NCBI RefSeq assembly: GCF_000773975.1
Contig: NZ_JRUQ01000044.1
Span: 62,001-126,000 of the forward strand
From: Erwinia typographi
GTDB lineage: Bacteria > Pseudomonadota > Gammaproteobacteria > Enterobacterales > Enterobacteriaceae
Length of the DNA: 64,000 bases
Reading direction: 5' to 3'
The notes beneath the pieces are model-generated. The model was not told the DNA's origin. It searched no databases and was given only the letters and a program-made list of their open reading frames with translations. The number at the start of each line of letters is the position of its first letter. Within the stretch, counting starts at the first letter, position 1. A program made the position numbers and the translations under genes. Of the stretch, positions 40,810-51,058 are shown piece after piece.

Positions 40810-40866
40810 GTCAGGACGGCCGGGCCTTTTACCGGGCCTGGCCGCCACAGTATTAAGGAGTCAGCA

Positions 40867-42132
40867 ATGAGTCAAAATCCGCTTCTGGAGCCCATTATGC
40901 CCAACGCAGTGCAAGGCGAACCCTCTCTCAGCCAGCGTCTGCGCAGGATAGACCGGGCAAAAACCTACCGCTCACTGATGCTGATAGCGCCTTTGCTGAT
41001 CTTCGTCGTGGTCTGTTTTCTCTTTCCGATAGCTTCCATCCTGAGTAAAAGCGTCGAAAACCCCGAGTTCCGGGACACCCTGCCGGCAACCAGCGCCGCG
41101 CTGGCGGAGTGGTAAGGCAAAGCGCTTCCTGACGAGGCGCTGTACGCTACGCTTGGTAAAGAGCTGAAGGCCGCACGCGAGCAGGGCCAGATTGCCGCCG
41201 TCGCCAAACGCATGAGCTATGAAGATCCCAGTTTCCGCCGCCTGATGGTTAGCGCTCCGCGGCTGGTTCCCGACTCGGGCGAACAGGTGAAAGAAGCGAT
41301 GATCGCCGGCCAGCCGCTGTGGGGGGAACTTTCTACCTGGCAAACCCTGCAGCGTGCCGCTAAGCCGCTGACCAGCTATTACCTGCTTTCCGTGTTCGAC
41401 CGCAAGGTGGACGTCAATACCGGCGAGGTTGTGCCGCTCCCTGCCGACCAGGCGCTGTATGTCAACGTGCTGCTGCGCACGCTATGGATGGCGCTGGTTG
41501 TGACGCTGCTGTGCGTCGGCATCGGCTATCCGCTGGCTTACTGGCTGGCAAGGCAGCCGGCTAACCGCGCCAATCTGCTGATGATTCTGGTGCTGCTGCC
41601 GTTCTGGACCTCGCTGATTGTCCGCACCGCCAGTTGGATCGTGCTGCTTCAGTCTGGCGGCCTGATTAACCGGGCGCTGATGGGCATTGGTCTCATCGAT
41701 CATCCGCTGACGCTGGTGTTCAATCGTGTCGGGGTTTTTATCTCGATGACCCATATTCTGCTGCCGTTTATCGTGCTGCCTTTGTATGCGGTGATGAAAG
41801 GAATTTCCCCCACCTACGTGCGCGCGGCGGTTTCCCTGGGCGCGCATCCGTTTCTCGCCTTCTGGCGAGTCTACGTGCCGCAGACCTATGCCGGAATTAC
41901 CGCTGGCGCGCTGCTGGTCTTTATGATGGCCATAGGCTACTACGTGACGCCAGCCCTGTTAGGCGGGCCAGATGACCAGATGGTTAGCTACTTCGTCGCC
42001 TTCTTCACCAACAGCACCATGAACTGGGGAATGGCCGCCGCGCTGGGTAGCCAGCTGCTGATTATTGTCATGCTGCTGTACGTGGTTTATGTCCGCGTGA
42101 CCCGCACCTCTGCCGAATCGGCAGCCCATTAA
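40867..42132 (+). pseudogene. PotB-like ABC permease interrupted by an in-frame TAA
   Basis: A single reading frame of 421 codons, with AAGGAG before the ATG, encodes an ABC importer permease, but codon 83 (41113-41115) is TAA. Upstream: cytoplasmic tail and first membrane helix (LMLIAPLLIFVVVCFLFPIASIL). Downstream, in the same frame: the periplasmic loop typical of this long subfamily (GKALPDEALYATL), then five further helices and the permease loop (AAVSLGAHPFLAFWRVYVPQ). The next ATG, 41212, would omit helix one. No other lesion is visible, so this is a recent nonsense change, a sequencing error, or a read-through gene. Confidence 0.85.
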
Positions 42133-42142
42133 GGAGACAATC

Positions 42143-42970
42143 ATGAGACAAAATGGAAGCCAGCTGCTGCGCCTGTGGAACGCCTTCTTTAACTTTTATG
42201 GCGCGGCGGCGCTGCTTTTTCTGATAATACCGATTCTGGTGATTGTGCCGCTGTCATTTAATTCCAGCTCGTTCCTGAGCTATCCGCTGAGCGGCTTTTC
42301 GCTGCGCTGGTACCAGACATTCTTCCATTCGCAGGAGTGGCTGAATGCGTTGGGGAATAGCCTGATTATTGCGCCGATGGCAACGTTGCTGGCGACCGTG
42401 CTGGGCGTTCTGGCTTCGATGGGACTGGTGCGGGGTGAGTTTCGGGGCAAAGGTATCGTGATGGCGATCGTTATCTCACCCATGGTCGCGCCGGTGGTGA
42501 TCATTGCGGTCGGCATGTTCTTCTTCTTTGCTAAGCTCTCGCTGCTGAACAGCTACCTCGGGCTGGTACTGGCCCACGCGCTACTTGGCGTACCTTTTGT
42601 GGTCATAACTGTAGTCGCGGTATTAAAAAGTTATGACACCACACTTTCCCGTGCGGCGGCCAGCCTTGGCGCTTCCCCTCTTTATACCTTCAGTAAGGTG
42701 ACGCTTCCGCTGATCGCTCCCGGCGTATTTTCCGGCGCGCTTTTTGCCTTTGCCGCCTCGTTTGACGAAGTGGTAGTCACGCTGTTCCTTGCCAGCCCGC
42801 GTCAGCGAACCTTACCCATCCAGATGTTTGCCGGGATCAGGGAGAACCTGGACCCGACCATCGCCGCTGCCGCATCGATTATGATCGGCGCCTCTTTAAT
42901 CCTGCTAATCACTATGGAGCTGCTAAGAAGGCGAGGCGAGAAGATGCGACAGGCCAGCCCGGGACACTGA
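42143..42970 (+). CDS. PotC-like ABC transporter permease
   Basis: The 275-residue inner membrane permease starts ten bases after the previous gene, with AAGGAG before its ATG. Six membrane helices and the EAA-type loop RAAASLGASPLYTFSKVTLPLIAPGV, which contacts the ATPase. It is the partner of the interrupted permease and, by context, part of a polyamine/GABA importer. Followed by a bidirectional terminator. Confidence 0.9.
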   Translation: MRQNGSQLLRLWNAFFNFYGAAALLFLIIPILVIVPLSFNSSSFLSYPLSGFSLRWYQTFFHSQEWLNALGNSLIIAPMATLLATVLGVLASMGLVRGEFRGKGIVMAIVISPMVAPVVIIAVGMFFFFAKLSLLNSYLGLVLAHALLGVPFVVITVVAVLKSYDTTLSRAAASLGASPLYTFSKVTLPLIAPGVFSGALFAFAASFDEVVVTLFLASPRQRTLPIQMFAGIRENLDPTIAAAASIMIGASLILLITMELLRRRGEKMRQASPGH

Positions 42971-43002
42971 GAAATCCAGCACCTACCTTCACGCTAAAGC
43001 AA

Positions 43003-43030
43003 AAAAGGGGACGAAGCATCGTCCCCTTTT
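43003..43030. terminator. Bidirectional terminator between the permease operon and yfcD
   Basis: AAAAGGGGACGA-AGCA-TCGTCCCCTTTT is a perfect 12-bp stem-loop with A and T runs on both sides, placed between convergent genes. Confidence 0.93.
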
Positions 43031-43051
43031 CTTTGCGGCTCAGATTGCGAC

Positions 43052-43597
43052 TCAGGCCGAACGGCTGGCATCCTGATTGACGCGGTCGGATTCACTGTTG
43101 CGGCTCAGCCACAGCGAGAGCGCTTTCAGCGAATCGTCGGTGAACTCATCGCAGCGGGCGGTGATTTCTTCCGGCGTCATCCAGAAGACTTCATCTACCT
43201 CTTCCTCCTGCATGGCGAAAGGACCGTGCGATACGCAGCTGAACAGGCCGCCCCAGACGCGGCAGTTCTGATCCTCAAAGTAGAACAGCCCGTGTTCCGC
43301 AAACGGAACGTCGGCAATGCCCAGCTCCTCCTCCGCCTCGCGACGCGCCGATTCAAGCATCTCTTCCCCGCTCTGCACCACGCCACCGGCGGTCGCGTCC
43401 AGCATCCCAGGCATGAAGTCTTTGATCTCGGTACGGCGCTGTACCAGAATTTTCCCCATCCCATCGTGTACCACGATGTAGGTCGCGCGATGGCGTAAAC
43501 ATTGTGCCCGCATTTGCGCGCGGCTGGACTGTGCAACAACCTCGTTATCTTCGTTAACGATGTCTACCCACTCCGTGCCGCTCTCTTGCTCCACCAT
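43052..43597 (-). CDS. yfcD: YfcD, Nudix hydrolase
   Basis: A 181-residue Nudix protein (E. coli 180), related to isopentenyl-diphosphate isomerases. The Nudix box spans about residues 71-93 ([23 protein letters not shown]) and fits G-x5-E-x7-RE-x2-EE-x-G. Conserved stretches [22 protein letters not shown] and [17 protein letters not shown]. Natural substrate not known. Confidence 0.94.
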   Translation of the reverse strand: MVEQESGTEWVDIVNEDNEVVAQSSRAQMRAQCLRHRATYIVVHDGMGKILVQRRTEIKDFMPGMLDATAGGVVQSGEEMLESARREAEEELGIADVPFAEHGLFYFEDQNCRVWGGLFSCVSHGPFAMQEEEVDEVFWMTPEEITARCDEFTDDSLKALSLWLSRNSESDRVNQDASRSA

Positions 43598-43693
43598 CCG
43601 TAACCCTTATTAGTTCTGGCGCATCAGCGCTCGTTTACTTTTGCCCGCACAGTGTGCCACGGACCATCGAAAAATTATAATCCACCAGTGTGA

Positions 43694-44410
<717 letters not shown>

Positions 44411-44470
44411 TCACCTAAGCTGAAAGCAGGCTGTTGGATTTTTTACTTCTCTGATTTAAGGACGGACAGC

Positions 44471-45364
44471 ATGCATATTTTACTGACGGGCGGCACCGGC
44501 CTGATTGGCAGCCACCTGGTCCCTCTTCTGCTACAGCGGGGCTGGCAGGTCAGCGTGGTAACCCGCGACGTAGCGGCCGCCCGCAGCAGGCTGGGTGAAG
44601 CGGTTAACCTCTGGTCCGGTCTGGATCAGCAGCGCGATTTGAACGACGTCGATGCGGTGATCAACCTGGCGGGCGAGCCGATTGCCGATAAGCGCTGGAC
44701 GGAGCAGCAGAAGCGTCTGCTCTGCGAAAGCCGCTGGCAAATCACCGAGCGGCTGGCGACGTTAATCAATGCCAGCACAACGCCGCCCTCGGTGCTGATC
44801 TCCGGTTCCGCCACCGGCTTTTACGGCGATACGGGCGATCTGGTGCTCACCGAGGACGACCCCGGTCATGATGAGTTTACCCACCAGCTTTGCGCCCACT
44901 GGGAGAAACTGGCGCAGGCGGCAGAAAGTGAACAAACGCGAGTCTGCCTGCTAAGAACCGGCGTGATTCTGGCGAAAGAAGGCGGCGCGCTGAGCAAGAT
45001 GAAGCTGCCCTTCAGGATGGGCGTTGGCGGCCCGATTGGCAGCGGCAAACAGTATATGTCGTGGATCCATCTGGACGATATGCTGAGCGCCATTCTGTGG
45101 TTACTGGACAGCCCTGAGTTGCGGGGACCGTTCAATATGGTCGCGCCCTATGCCGTGCGCAACGAGCAGTTTGCCGCGACACTGGGAGAGGCTATGCACC
45201 GCCCAGCCTTTATGCGCACGCCTGCGGCCGCCATTAAGCTGATCATGGGTGAATCGGCGATTCTGGTGCTTGGCGGACAGCATGTGCTGCCCAGGAGGCT
45301 GGAGGAATCTGGCTTCACCTTCCGCTGGTATCGACTGGAAGAAGCACTGGAAGACGTGCTGTAA
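44471..45364 (+). CDS. yfcH: YfcH, NAD(P)-binding epimerase-like protein
   Basis: From ATG 44471, after AAGGA, the protein has 297 residues, exactly like E. coli YfcH. An extended short-chain dehydrogenase fold of the SDR39U1 type: [22 protein letters not shown] (nucleotide loop), [36 protein letters not shown] and a C-terminal DUF1731-type domain ([20 protein letters not shown]). Substrate unknown. Convergent with hisP across a strong hairpin. Confidence 0.95.
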   Translation: MHILLTGGTGLIGSHLVPLLLQRGWQVSVVTRDVAAARSRLGEAVNLWSGLDQQRDLNDVDAVINLAGEPIADKRWTEQQKRLLCESRWQITERLATLINASTTPPSVLISGSATGFYGDTGDLVLTEDDPGHDEFTHQLCAHWEKLAQAAESEQTRVCLLRTGVILAKEGGALSKMKLPFRMGVGGPIGSGKQYMSWIHLDDMLSAILWLLDSPELRGPFNMVAPYAVRNEQFAATLGEAMHRPAFMRTPAAAIKLIMGESAILVLGGQHVLPRRLEESGFTFRWYRLEEALEDVL

Positions 45365-45414
45365 ACTGCCGTCTGTAGGGCTGAGAAAGTCAGGCTTCCC
45401 GGCAGGCGGCGAAG

Positions 45415-45462
45415 GCATGAACCTTCAGAAGCTTACTGACGTAAGTCTCTGAAGGTTCATGC
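45415..45462. repeat. Long near-perfect hairpin between yfcH and hisP
   Basis: A perfect 15-bp stem GCATGAACCTTCAGA (45415-45429) / TCTGAAGGTTCATGC (45448-45462) continues inward as CTTAC/GTAAG around a TGAC loop, so nearly all 48 bases are paired. It has no T run on either side. It lies between convergent genes and may stop or stabilise both transcripts. Confidence 0.7.
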
Positions 45463-45483
45463 TGCCAGGCCAGTCGCAGAGAA

Positions 45484-46257
45484 TTATTTCAGCGCGCCGG
45501 AGAGAAACTGCTGTAAGCGGGTGCTTTGAGGATTGTTGAACAGCTGTTGCGGCGGCCCTTCTTCTTCAATCTTGCCCTGATGCAGGAAGATCACATGGCT
45601 GGAAACGTGGCGGGCGAACTCCATTTCATGGGTAACCACCACCATGGTTTTCCCTTCTTCTGCCAGCTTCTGCATGATCTTCAGCACTTCGCCCACCAGT
45701 TCAGGATCGAGCGCCGACGTCGGCTCATCAAACAGCAGCACTTCCGGCTCCATCGCCAGCGCGCGGGCAATCGAAACGCGCTGCTGCTGTCCGCCGGAGA
45801 GGTTAACCGGGTATTTGCCGCGCGCGTGCTGATCGATCCCCACTTTATCGAGGTACTTAATCGCCCGCGCCTGCGCTTCGGCCTTGCTCAGGCCCAGCAC
45901 CTGGATTGGCGCTTCCATAACGTTTTGTAGCACCGTCATGTGGCTCCACAGGTTGAAGTGCTGGAACACCATCGTCAGGCTGGTGCGCAGCTCGCGCAGC
46001 TGCTCCTTATTCGATACCTTCAGCTGACCATCCGTGTCGCGGACCAGGTTAATCATCTGATTATTGACGGAAATCGTGCCTTCGCTCGGCTTTTCGAGGA
46101 AGTTTATGCAGCGCAGGAAGGTACTTTTTCCCGAGCCGGAAGAGCCAATGATGCTGATAACATCCCCGGCATTCGCCTGGAGCGATACGCCCTTCAGCAC
46201 CTCATGCTCGCCATAACGCTTGTGCAGTTCAGTTACGTTTAATTTATTGTCGGCCAT
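45484..46257 (-). CDS. hisP: HisP, histidine/basic amino acid ABC transporter ATPase
   Basis: A 257-residue ATPase from ATG 46257 ([16 protein letters not shown]); an in-frame TTG four codons earlier is possible. Walker [10 protein letters not shown] (38-46), signature [20 protein letters not shown], Walker [14 protein letters not shown]. It drives import of histidine and, depending on the binding protein, lysine, arginine and ornithine. Last gene of hisJQMP. Confidence 0.96.
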   Translation of the reverse strand: MADNKLNVTELHKRYGEHEVLKGVSLQANAGDVISIIGSSGSGKSTFLRCINFLEKPSEGTISVNNQMINLVRDTDGQLKVSNKEQLRELRTSLTMVFQHFNLWSHMTVLQNVMEAPIQVLGLSKAEAQARAIKYLDKVGIDQHARGKYPVNLSGGQQQRVSIARALAMEPEVLLFDEPTSALDPELVGEVLKIMQKLAEEGKTMVVVTHEMEFARHVSSHVIFLHQGKIEEEGPPQQLFNNPQSTRLQQFLSGALK

Positions 46258-46265
46258 AGTTCTGC

Positions 46266-46982
46266 TCAATGAGTTGATGAGGGTTTGACGTGCTTCAGCC
46301 AGCGTTTTTCCGCCTTGCGGAACAGACTAATCAACACATACGAGATAATGAGATAGAGCACCGCGGCAATACCGAAAGCCGCAAACGGCTGATAGGTCGC
46401 GGAGTTAATATCGCGGGCAACCTTCAGCAGGTCCGGCACCGTGGCGGTAAAGGCCAGCGCGGTGGAGTGCAGCATCAGGATCACTTCGTTGCTGTAGGCA
46501 GGCAGCGCCGTGCGCAGCGCCGAAGGCATGATAATGCAGCGATAAAGTTTAAAGGTGGAAAAGCCGTAGGCGCGCGCCGCCTCAATTTCACCGTGTGGCA
46601 CCGAACGTATTGCCCCGGCGAAGATTTCGGTGGTGTAGGCACAGGTATTCAGCGTCAGCGCCAGCAGAGTACAGTTAAGGCCGCTGCGGAAAAAGGCGTT
46701 CAGCAAATCGTTGCCCTTGACGATTTCCAGCGTGTACATGCCGGAATAGAAGATCAGCAGCTGGACATAGAGCGGCGTGCCGCGAAATACATAGGTGAAC
46801 AGCCATACCGGAAAGCGTACCGCGGTGACGGAAGAGACGCGGGCAATTGAGAGCAGCACGGCCAGGCATCCCCCCAGTACCACGGAAATAATCAGCAGCC
46901 AGAGGGTAATCGCCACGCCGGAGAAACGGTAACCGTCGGTCCACAGCAGGGCTTTCCAGTAGTCGTGAATAATGTCGATCAT
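46266..46982 (-). CDS. hisM: HisM, histidine ABC transporter permease
   Basis: The 238-residue inner membrane permease forms a heterodimer with HisQ. Five membrane helices, and the EAA loop [30 protein letters not shown]. It overlaps the hisQ stop by four bases and ends eight bases before hisP. Confidence 0.95.
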   Translation of the reverse strand: MIDIIHDYWKALLWTDGYRFSGVAITLWLLIISVVLGGCLAVLLSIARVSSVTAVRFPVWLFTYVFRGTPLYVQLLIFYSGMYTLEIVKGNDLLNAFFRSGLNCTLLALTLNTCAYTTEIFAGAIRSVPHGEIEAARAYGFSTFKLYRCIIMPSALRTALPAYSNEVILMLHSTALAFTATVPDLLKVARDINSATYQPFAAFGIAAVLYLIISYVLISLFRKAEKRWLKHVKPSSTH

Positions 46983-47665
46983 AAGTCTGCCCTTCTTACA
47001 CCCACCGAATAACGGCGCTCAAGCCACAACAGCACACCGTTTGACAGCGTGGTGAAGACCAGATAAATCACCCCGGCCACCACCGCGAAATAGAACGGTT
47101 GCCAGGTACTTTTTCCGGCCAGCTGGGTCGCTTTTACCACGTCTTCCAGTCCCAGTAGGGAGACCAGCGCGGTCGCTTTAAGGATAACCTGCCAGTTGTT
47201 GCCAATGCCCGGCAGCGCATAGCGCATCATGCCTGGGAACAGGATCCGACGAAAGGTTTGGGAAGAGGTAAAGCCGAACGCCGTCGCGGCCTCAATCTGA
47301 CCTCTCGGCACCGCCATATAGGCGCCGCGGAAAGTCTCAGTGAAGTACGCGCCGTAGATAAAGCCAAGGGTAATGATACCGGCAACCATCGGATCAATAT
47401 CGAACTGATCCACGCCCAGCGCATCGGTCAGTTGGTTCAGGGCGATTTGCAAACCGTAGAAAATCAGCAGCATCAGCACCAGATCGGGCACGCCACGAAT
47501 CAGGGTGGTGTAGCCTTCGAAGATCATCCGCAGCGGACGATTGTTGGAGAGTTTGGCCCCGGCGCCAATCAACCCAAGGATAACGGAGAGCAGCACCGAG
47601 CTGAGAGCCAGCTCCAGCGTGACCAGCGCACCTTTTAAAATAACTTCAGAATATCCATACAGCAT
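46979..47665 (-). CDS. hisQ: HisQ, histidine ABC transporter permease
   Basis: The 228-residue permease (same as E. coli) with five membrane helices and the EAA loop QIEAATAFGFTSSQTFRRILFPGMMRYALPG. Second gene of the operon, 96 bases after hisJ; that gap contains a strong GC-rich inverted repeat. Confidence 0.95.
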   Translation of the reverse strand: MLYGYSEVILKGALVTLELALSSVLLSVILGLIGAGAKLSNNRPLRMIFEGYTTLIRGVPDLVLMLLIFYGLQIALNQLTDALGVDQFDIDPMVAGIITLGFIYGAYFTETFRGAYMAVPRGQIEAATAFGFTSSQTFRRILFPGMMRYALPGIGNNWQVILKATALVSLLGLEDVVKATQLAGKSTWQPFYFAVVAGVIYLVFTTLSNGVLLWLERRYSVGVRRADL

Positions 47666-47716
47666 AGGCCTGCCTTTGTATTAACTTCGCGTTTTATCCG
47701 CCGTGGCGTACAAAAC

Positions 47717-47747
47717 GGGGGCCGCCGTCCGCAGACTGTCGGCCCCC
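47717..47747 (-). repeat. Inverted repeat in the hisJ-hisQ gap
   Basis: GGGGGCCG (47717-47724) and CGGCCCCC (47740-47747) form a perfect 8-bp GC-rich stem with a 15-base loop, 14 bases past the hisJ stop. In Salmonella and E. coli the same gap holds REP elements that help keep the binding-protein mRNA abundant. The sequence differs, but the position and probable role agree. Confidence 0.65.
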
Positions 47748-47761
47748 ATGACAGGTTTTAC

Positions 47762-48544
47762 TTAACCGCCGTACACGTCAAAGTCGAAATATTTTTTTGC
47801 TAACTTGTCATAGGTTCCATCTTTACGGATGGAATCAAACGCTTTATCGATAGCGGCTTTCAGATCGGCATCATCTTTACGCATGCCCATACCGGTCCCC
47901 ACGCCGAAGATTTTCTCATCCTTCACCGCAGGCCCCGCAAAGGCAAAGTCTTTGCCCGCTGGCTGCTTCAGGAAGCCTTCACTGGCGGCCACTTCATCCT
48001 GGAAGGCAGCATCAATACGTCCGGCAGTCAGATCCTGATAGACCAGGTCCTGGTTAGCGTAAGGCGTAACGGTGATGCCCTTCGGACGCCAGTTTTCGTT
48101 AGCGTAAGTTTCCTGAGTGGTGCCCTGCAACAGACCGATGGTTTTGCCTTTCAGCGAATCCAGCGTCGGCAGGATCTTAGAGCCTTTCGGCGCAATCAGA
48201 CGGGCGTTTGCAGCGTACAGTTTTTCCGAGAAGGCGATTTCCTGCTGACGCTTTTCGGTAATTGAGAGCGAGGAGATGATGGCATCAATTTTTTTCGCTT
48301 TCAGCGAGGGGATCAACGCATCGAAATCACTTTCCACGTAGGTACATTTGGTCTCCATCCGCTTACAGATCTCATTCGCCAGATCGATATCGAAGCCTAC
48401 CAGTTGCCCCTGGGCGTTTTTGGACTCGAAGGGAGCATAGGTAGGATCGGTGCCGATACGCAGCGTTTTCGGTACCGCAGCAAACGCGCTACCCGCGCTT
48501 GAGAGAGCCAGCAGCAAAGAAAGAGCCAGGACCTGCTTTTTCAT
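47762..48544 (-). CDS. hisJ: HisJ, periplasmic histidine-binding protein
   Basis: The 260-residue protein has a signal peptide (cleavage after GSAFA, residue 22) and a mature SBP_bac_3 domain: [82 protein letters not shown]. It delivers histidine to HisQMP. The paralogue ArgT, next to it in E. coli, is absent, so this is the only binding protein of the locus. A sigma-54-like promoter with NtrC-like sites precedes it. Confidence 0.93.
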   Translation of the reverse strand: MKKQVLALSLLLALSSAGSAFAAVPKTLRIGTDPTYAPFESKNAQGQLVGFDIDLANEICKRMETKCTYVESDFDALIPSLKAKKIDAIISSLSITEKRQQEIAFSEKLYAANARLIAPKGSKILPTLDSLKGKTIGLLQGTTQETYANENWRPKGITVTPYANQDLVYQDLTAGRIDAAFQDEVAASEGFLKQPAGKDFAFAGPAVKDEKIFGVGTGMGMRKDDADLKAAIDKAFDSIRKDGTYDKLAKKYFDFDVYGG

Positions 48545-48615
48545 AAATTACCCTCAATGATGGTTTTTATTATATCAATCGTGATGTTGTTAGCGTCGTC
48601 AGAGCAGTTGTCATT

Positions 48616-48631
48616 TGCAGATTTCATGCCA
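48616..48631 (-). promoter_or_regulatory. Predicted sigma-54 promoter of hisJQMP
   Basis: On the minus strand TGGCATGAAATCTGCA gives the -24 GG and -12 GC with the exact ten-base spacing and 9 of 11 consensus positions of TGGCAC-N5-TTGCA. The predicted start, near 48605, leaves a leader of about 60 bases to the hisJ ATG. In Salmonella the neighbouring argT promoter is a known sigma-54, NtrC-dependent promoter. Confidence 0.65.
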
Positions 48632-48749
48632 GTTTTTCCATGCCCTGCCCCATCGCTGCGCAATCAGCTTTTTGCGCCTTCTGACGGCGCAAACGCCTTG
48701 ATTGTGGGGAAATATATAACAGGTTTGTAGAATAAAGGGGGCATCAATG

Positions 48750-48815
48750 TTGCATTTTGGTGCACTCAATGCACAAAAAGCGATTCAGCACCAATCATTG
48801 CACCATTAAAGTGCA
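48750..48815 (-). promoter_or_regulatory. NtrC-like enhancer sites upstream of hisJ
   Basis: On the minus strand TGCACTTTAATGGTGCA (48815-48799) matches a typical enteric NtrC site (TGCAC-N7-GTGCA) closely. A second, weaker copy, TGCACCAAAATGCAA, lies at 48764-48750, and GTGCA-N5-TGCAC at 48760-48774 overlaps it. Their centres are about 200 and 150 bases upstream of the predicted sigma-54 start, a normal enhancer distance. Confidence 0.6.
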
Positions 48816-48827
48816 CAACCGCTGCCG

Positions 48828-49397
48828 TTATGCACCCTGCCAGCGCGTAAACAGATCGTTATCGAGCGTGATATCAAACTGGTCGAACACCCGATTAACG
48901 GTTTGATCGACGATATCCATGATATTTTCCGGGCGATGATAGAAAGCGGGGACCGGCGGCATAATGATCGCCCCCAGTTCGGCGGCGGTGGTCATCATCC
49001 GCAGATGGCCCAGATGAAGCGGGGTTTCACGCACGCACAGCACCAGGCGGCGGCGCTCTTTCAGCACCACATCGGCAGCGCGGGTTAGCAGACCGTCGGT
49101 ATAGCTGTGCACAATACCGGAGAGGGTTTTCATCGAGCACGGCAGGATCATCATGCCGTCGGTTTTGAACGAGCCGGAGGAGATGCTGGCGGCGATATCG
49201 CGCACGTCATGCACCACATCGGCCATGGCCTGCACGTCGCGCAGCGAATAGTCACTTTCCAGCGCCAGCGTCTGCCGGGCAGCCTGGCTCATTACCAGAT
49301 GGGTTTCCACCTCGCTAATCTGCTGCAAAATCTGCAGCGCGCGAACGCCATAAATGACGCCGCTGGCACCAGAGATGCCGATAATGAGTCGTTTCAT
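48828..49397 (-). CDS. ubiX: UbiX, flavin prenyltransferase
   Basis: A 189-residue flavoprotein (same as E. coli) that makes prenylated FMN, the cofactor of the UbiD decarboxylase in ubiquinone synthesis. N-terminal flavin-binding motif IIGISGASGVIYGVRALQ; SSGSFKTDGMMILPCSMKTLSGI; MPPVPAFYHRPENIMDIVDQ. Located between purF and the his operon, as in E. coli. Confidence 0.95.
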   Translation of the reverse strand: MKRLIIGISGASGVIYGVRALQILQQISEVETHLVMSQAARQTLALESDYSLRDVQAMADVVHDVRDIAASISSGSFKTDGMMILPCSMKTLSGIVHSYTDGLLTRAADVVLKERRRLVLCVRETPLHLGHLRMMTTAAELGAIIMPPVPAFYHRPENIMDIVDQTVNRVFDQFDITLDNDLFTRWQGA

Positions 49398-49442
49398 AAC
49401 TATCCTGCGGGCTTAAAGAGTGAAGTATGGCATCTGGCGCGT

Positions 49443-49478
49443 AAAAAAAGAAATGGGCCGGAATCTCTTCCGGCCCAT
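49443..49478 (-). terminator. Rho-independent terminator of purF
   Basis: ATGGGCCGGAA (49453-49463), loop TCTC, TTCCGGCCCAT (49468-49478), then a T-rich tail on the minus strand (A run 49443-49449). Perfect 11-bp stem, 26 bases past the purF stop. Confidence 0.9.
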
Positions 49479-49504
49479 CTGACCAGTTAGTGCGCCTGAG
49501 AATA

Positions 49505-51022
49505 TTAGCCTTCGTTGTGCATTTCCAGGTTTTCCACTTCATTCTGCCGCGCCAGCGCCTTGGCGTCATCATTGCGCAGCGACTGCAGGTACTCCAGATA
49601 TTGCTGATCGACGTCCCTGGTCACGTAGATGCCGTTGAACACCGAACATTCGAACTGGACGATATCCGGGTTCTCTTCTCTGACCGCTTCGATCAGATCG
49701 TTCAGGTCCTGGAAGATCAGGGCATCAGCGCCGATCAGCTGGCGGATCTCTTCCACTTCACGGCCGTGCGCGATCAGCTCCGTTGCGCTTGGCATATCGA
49801 TGCCGTAGACGTTCGGGAAGCGAATTTCCGGCGCGGCCGAAGCCAGATAAACCTTTTTCGCCCCGGCTTCACGCGCCATTTCGATGATCTGTTCGCAGGT
49901 GGTGCCGCGAACGATGGAATCGTCAACCAGCAGCACGTTCTTGCCGCGAAACTCCGCACGGTTGGCGTTCAGCTTACGGCGAACCGCGCTGCGACGCTGG
50001 TGCTGGCCCGGCATGATAAAGGTGCGGCCAACGTAGCGGTTTTTGACAAAGCCCTGACGGTAAGGCTTATCCAGAATCCGCGCCATCTCCAGCGCGATAT
50101 CGCAGGACGTTTCCGGAATTGGGATAACGACGTCAATATCCAGGTCTTCCCACTCGCGGGCAATTTTCTCACCCAGCTTGGTGCCCATACGCACCCGGGC
50201 GCTGTAAACGGAAATTTTGTCCAGGAACGAGTCCGGGCGGGCAAAATAGACGTATTCGAACAGGCACGGATTGTATTTGGGGTTCTCGGCGCACTGACGT
50301 GTGAACAGCTGGCCTTTTTCGGTGACGTAAACCGCTTCACCCGGCGCGACGTCGCGCAGGAACTCAAAGCCCAGGGTATCCAGCGCCACGCTTTCCGAAG
50401 CCACCATATATTCGCTGCGGCCGTCCTTCATGCCGCGCTTGCCGATCACCAGCGGACGGATGCCGTTAGGATCGCGGAAGGCGACCAGCCCATGACCGAT
50501 AATCATCGCCACGCAGGCATAGGCGCCGCGAACATGCTGATGAACCGCCGCCACGGCGGCAAAAATATTATCGGCTTCAAGCGGGTAGTGCTGAAAACGG
50601 TCCAGCTCCTGAGCAAAGATATTGAGCAGGATTTCAGAATCTGAGGTGGTGTTAACGTGACGACGACCGCTTTCGAACAGCTGCTTGCGCAGTTCATGGG
50701 CGTTGGTCAGGTTGCCGTTGTGCGCGAGCGTAATGCCGTAAGGTGAGTTCACATAGAAGGGCTGCGCTTCAGAAGCGCTTGAGCTTCCCGCAGTGGGGTA
50801 GCGGACGTGACCGATCCCCATGTTGCCCTGCATCCGCTGCATATGACGGGCTTCAAATACATCGCTCACCAGGCCGTTTGCTTTACGCAGCCGGAAGCAG
50901 TTCAATGCATCAATGGTGACGATGCCTGCGGCATCCTGCCCACGGTGCTGGAGCACCGTTAACGCGTCATAAATCGACTGGTTGACCGGCATGAAACCGG
51001 CGATCCCGACAATACCGCACAT
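49505..51022 (-). CDS. purF: PurF, amidophosphoribosyltransferase
   Basis: The 505-residue enzyme (same as E. coli) starts purine synthesis by making phosphoribosylamine from PRPP and glutamine. The N-terminal glutaminase domain has the nucleophile Cys2 (MCGIVGIAG) and [11 protein letters not shown]; the C-terminal phosphoribosyltransferase domain has the PRPP loop [13 protein letters not shown]. It follows cvpA by 36 bases, in the conserved cvpA-purF operon. Confidence 0.97.
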   Translation of the reverse strand: MCGIVGIAGFMPVNQSIYDALTVLQHRGQDAAGIVTIDALNCFRLRKANGLVSDVFEARHMQRMQGNMGIGHVRYPTAGSSSASEAQPFYVNSPYGITLAHNGNLTNAHELRKQLFESGRRHVNTTSDSEILLNIFAQELDRFQHYPLEADNIFAAVAAVHQHVRGAYACVAMIIGHGLVAFRDPNGIRPLVIGKRGMKDGRSEYMVASESVALDTLGFEFLRDVAPGEAVYVTEKGQLFTRQCAENPKYNPCLFEYVYFARPDSFLDKISVYSARVRMGTKLGEKIAREWEDLDIDVVIPIPETSCDIALEMARILDKPYRQGFVKNRYVGRTFIMPGQHQRRSAVRRKLNANRAEFRGKNVLLVDDSIVRGTTCEQIIEMAREAGAKKVYLASAAPEIRFPNVYGIDMPSATELIAHGREVEEIRQLIGADALIFQDLNDLIEAVREENPDIVQFECSVFNGIYVTRDVDQQYLEYLQSLRNDDAKALARQNEVENLEMHNEG

Positions 51023-51058
51023 GTGGTTATTTCCTCATAAGCCGCAACCCCGGTTCTA

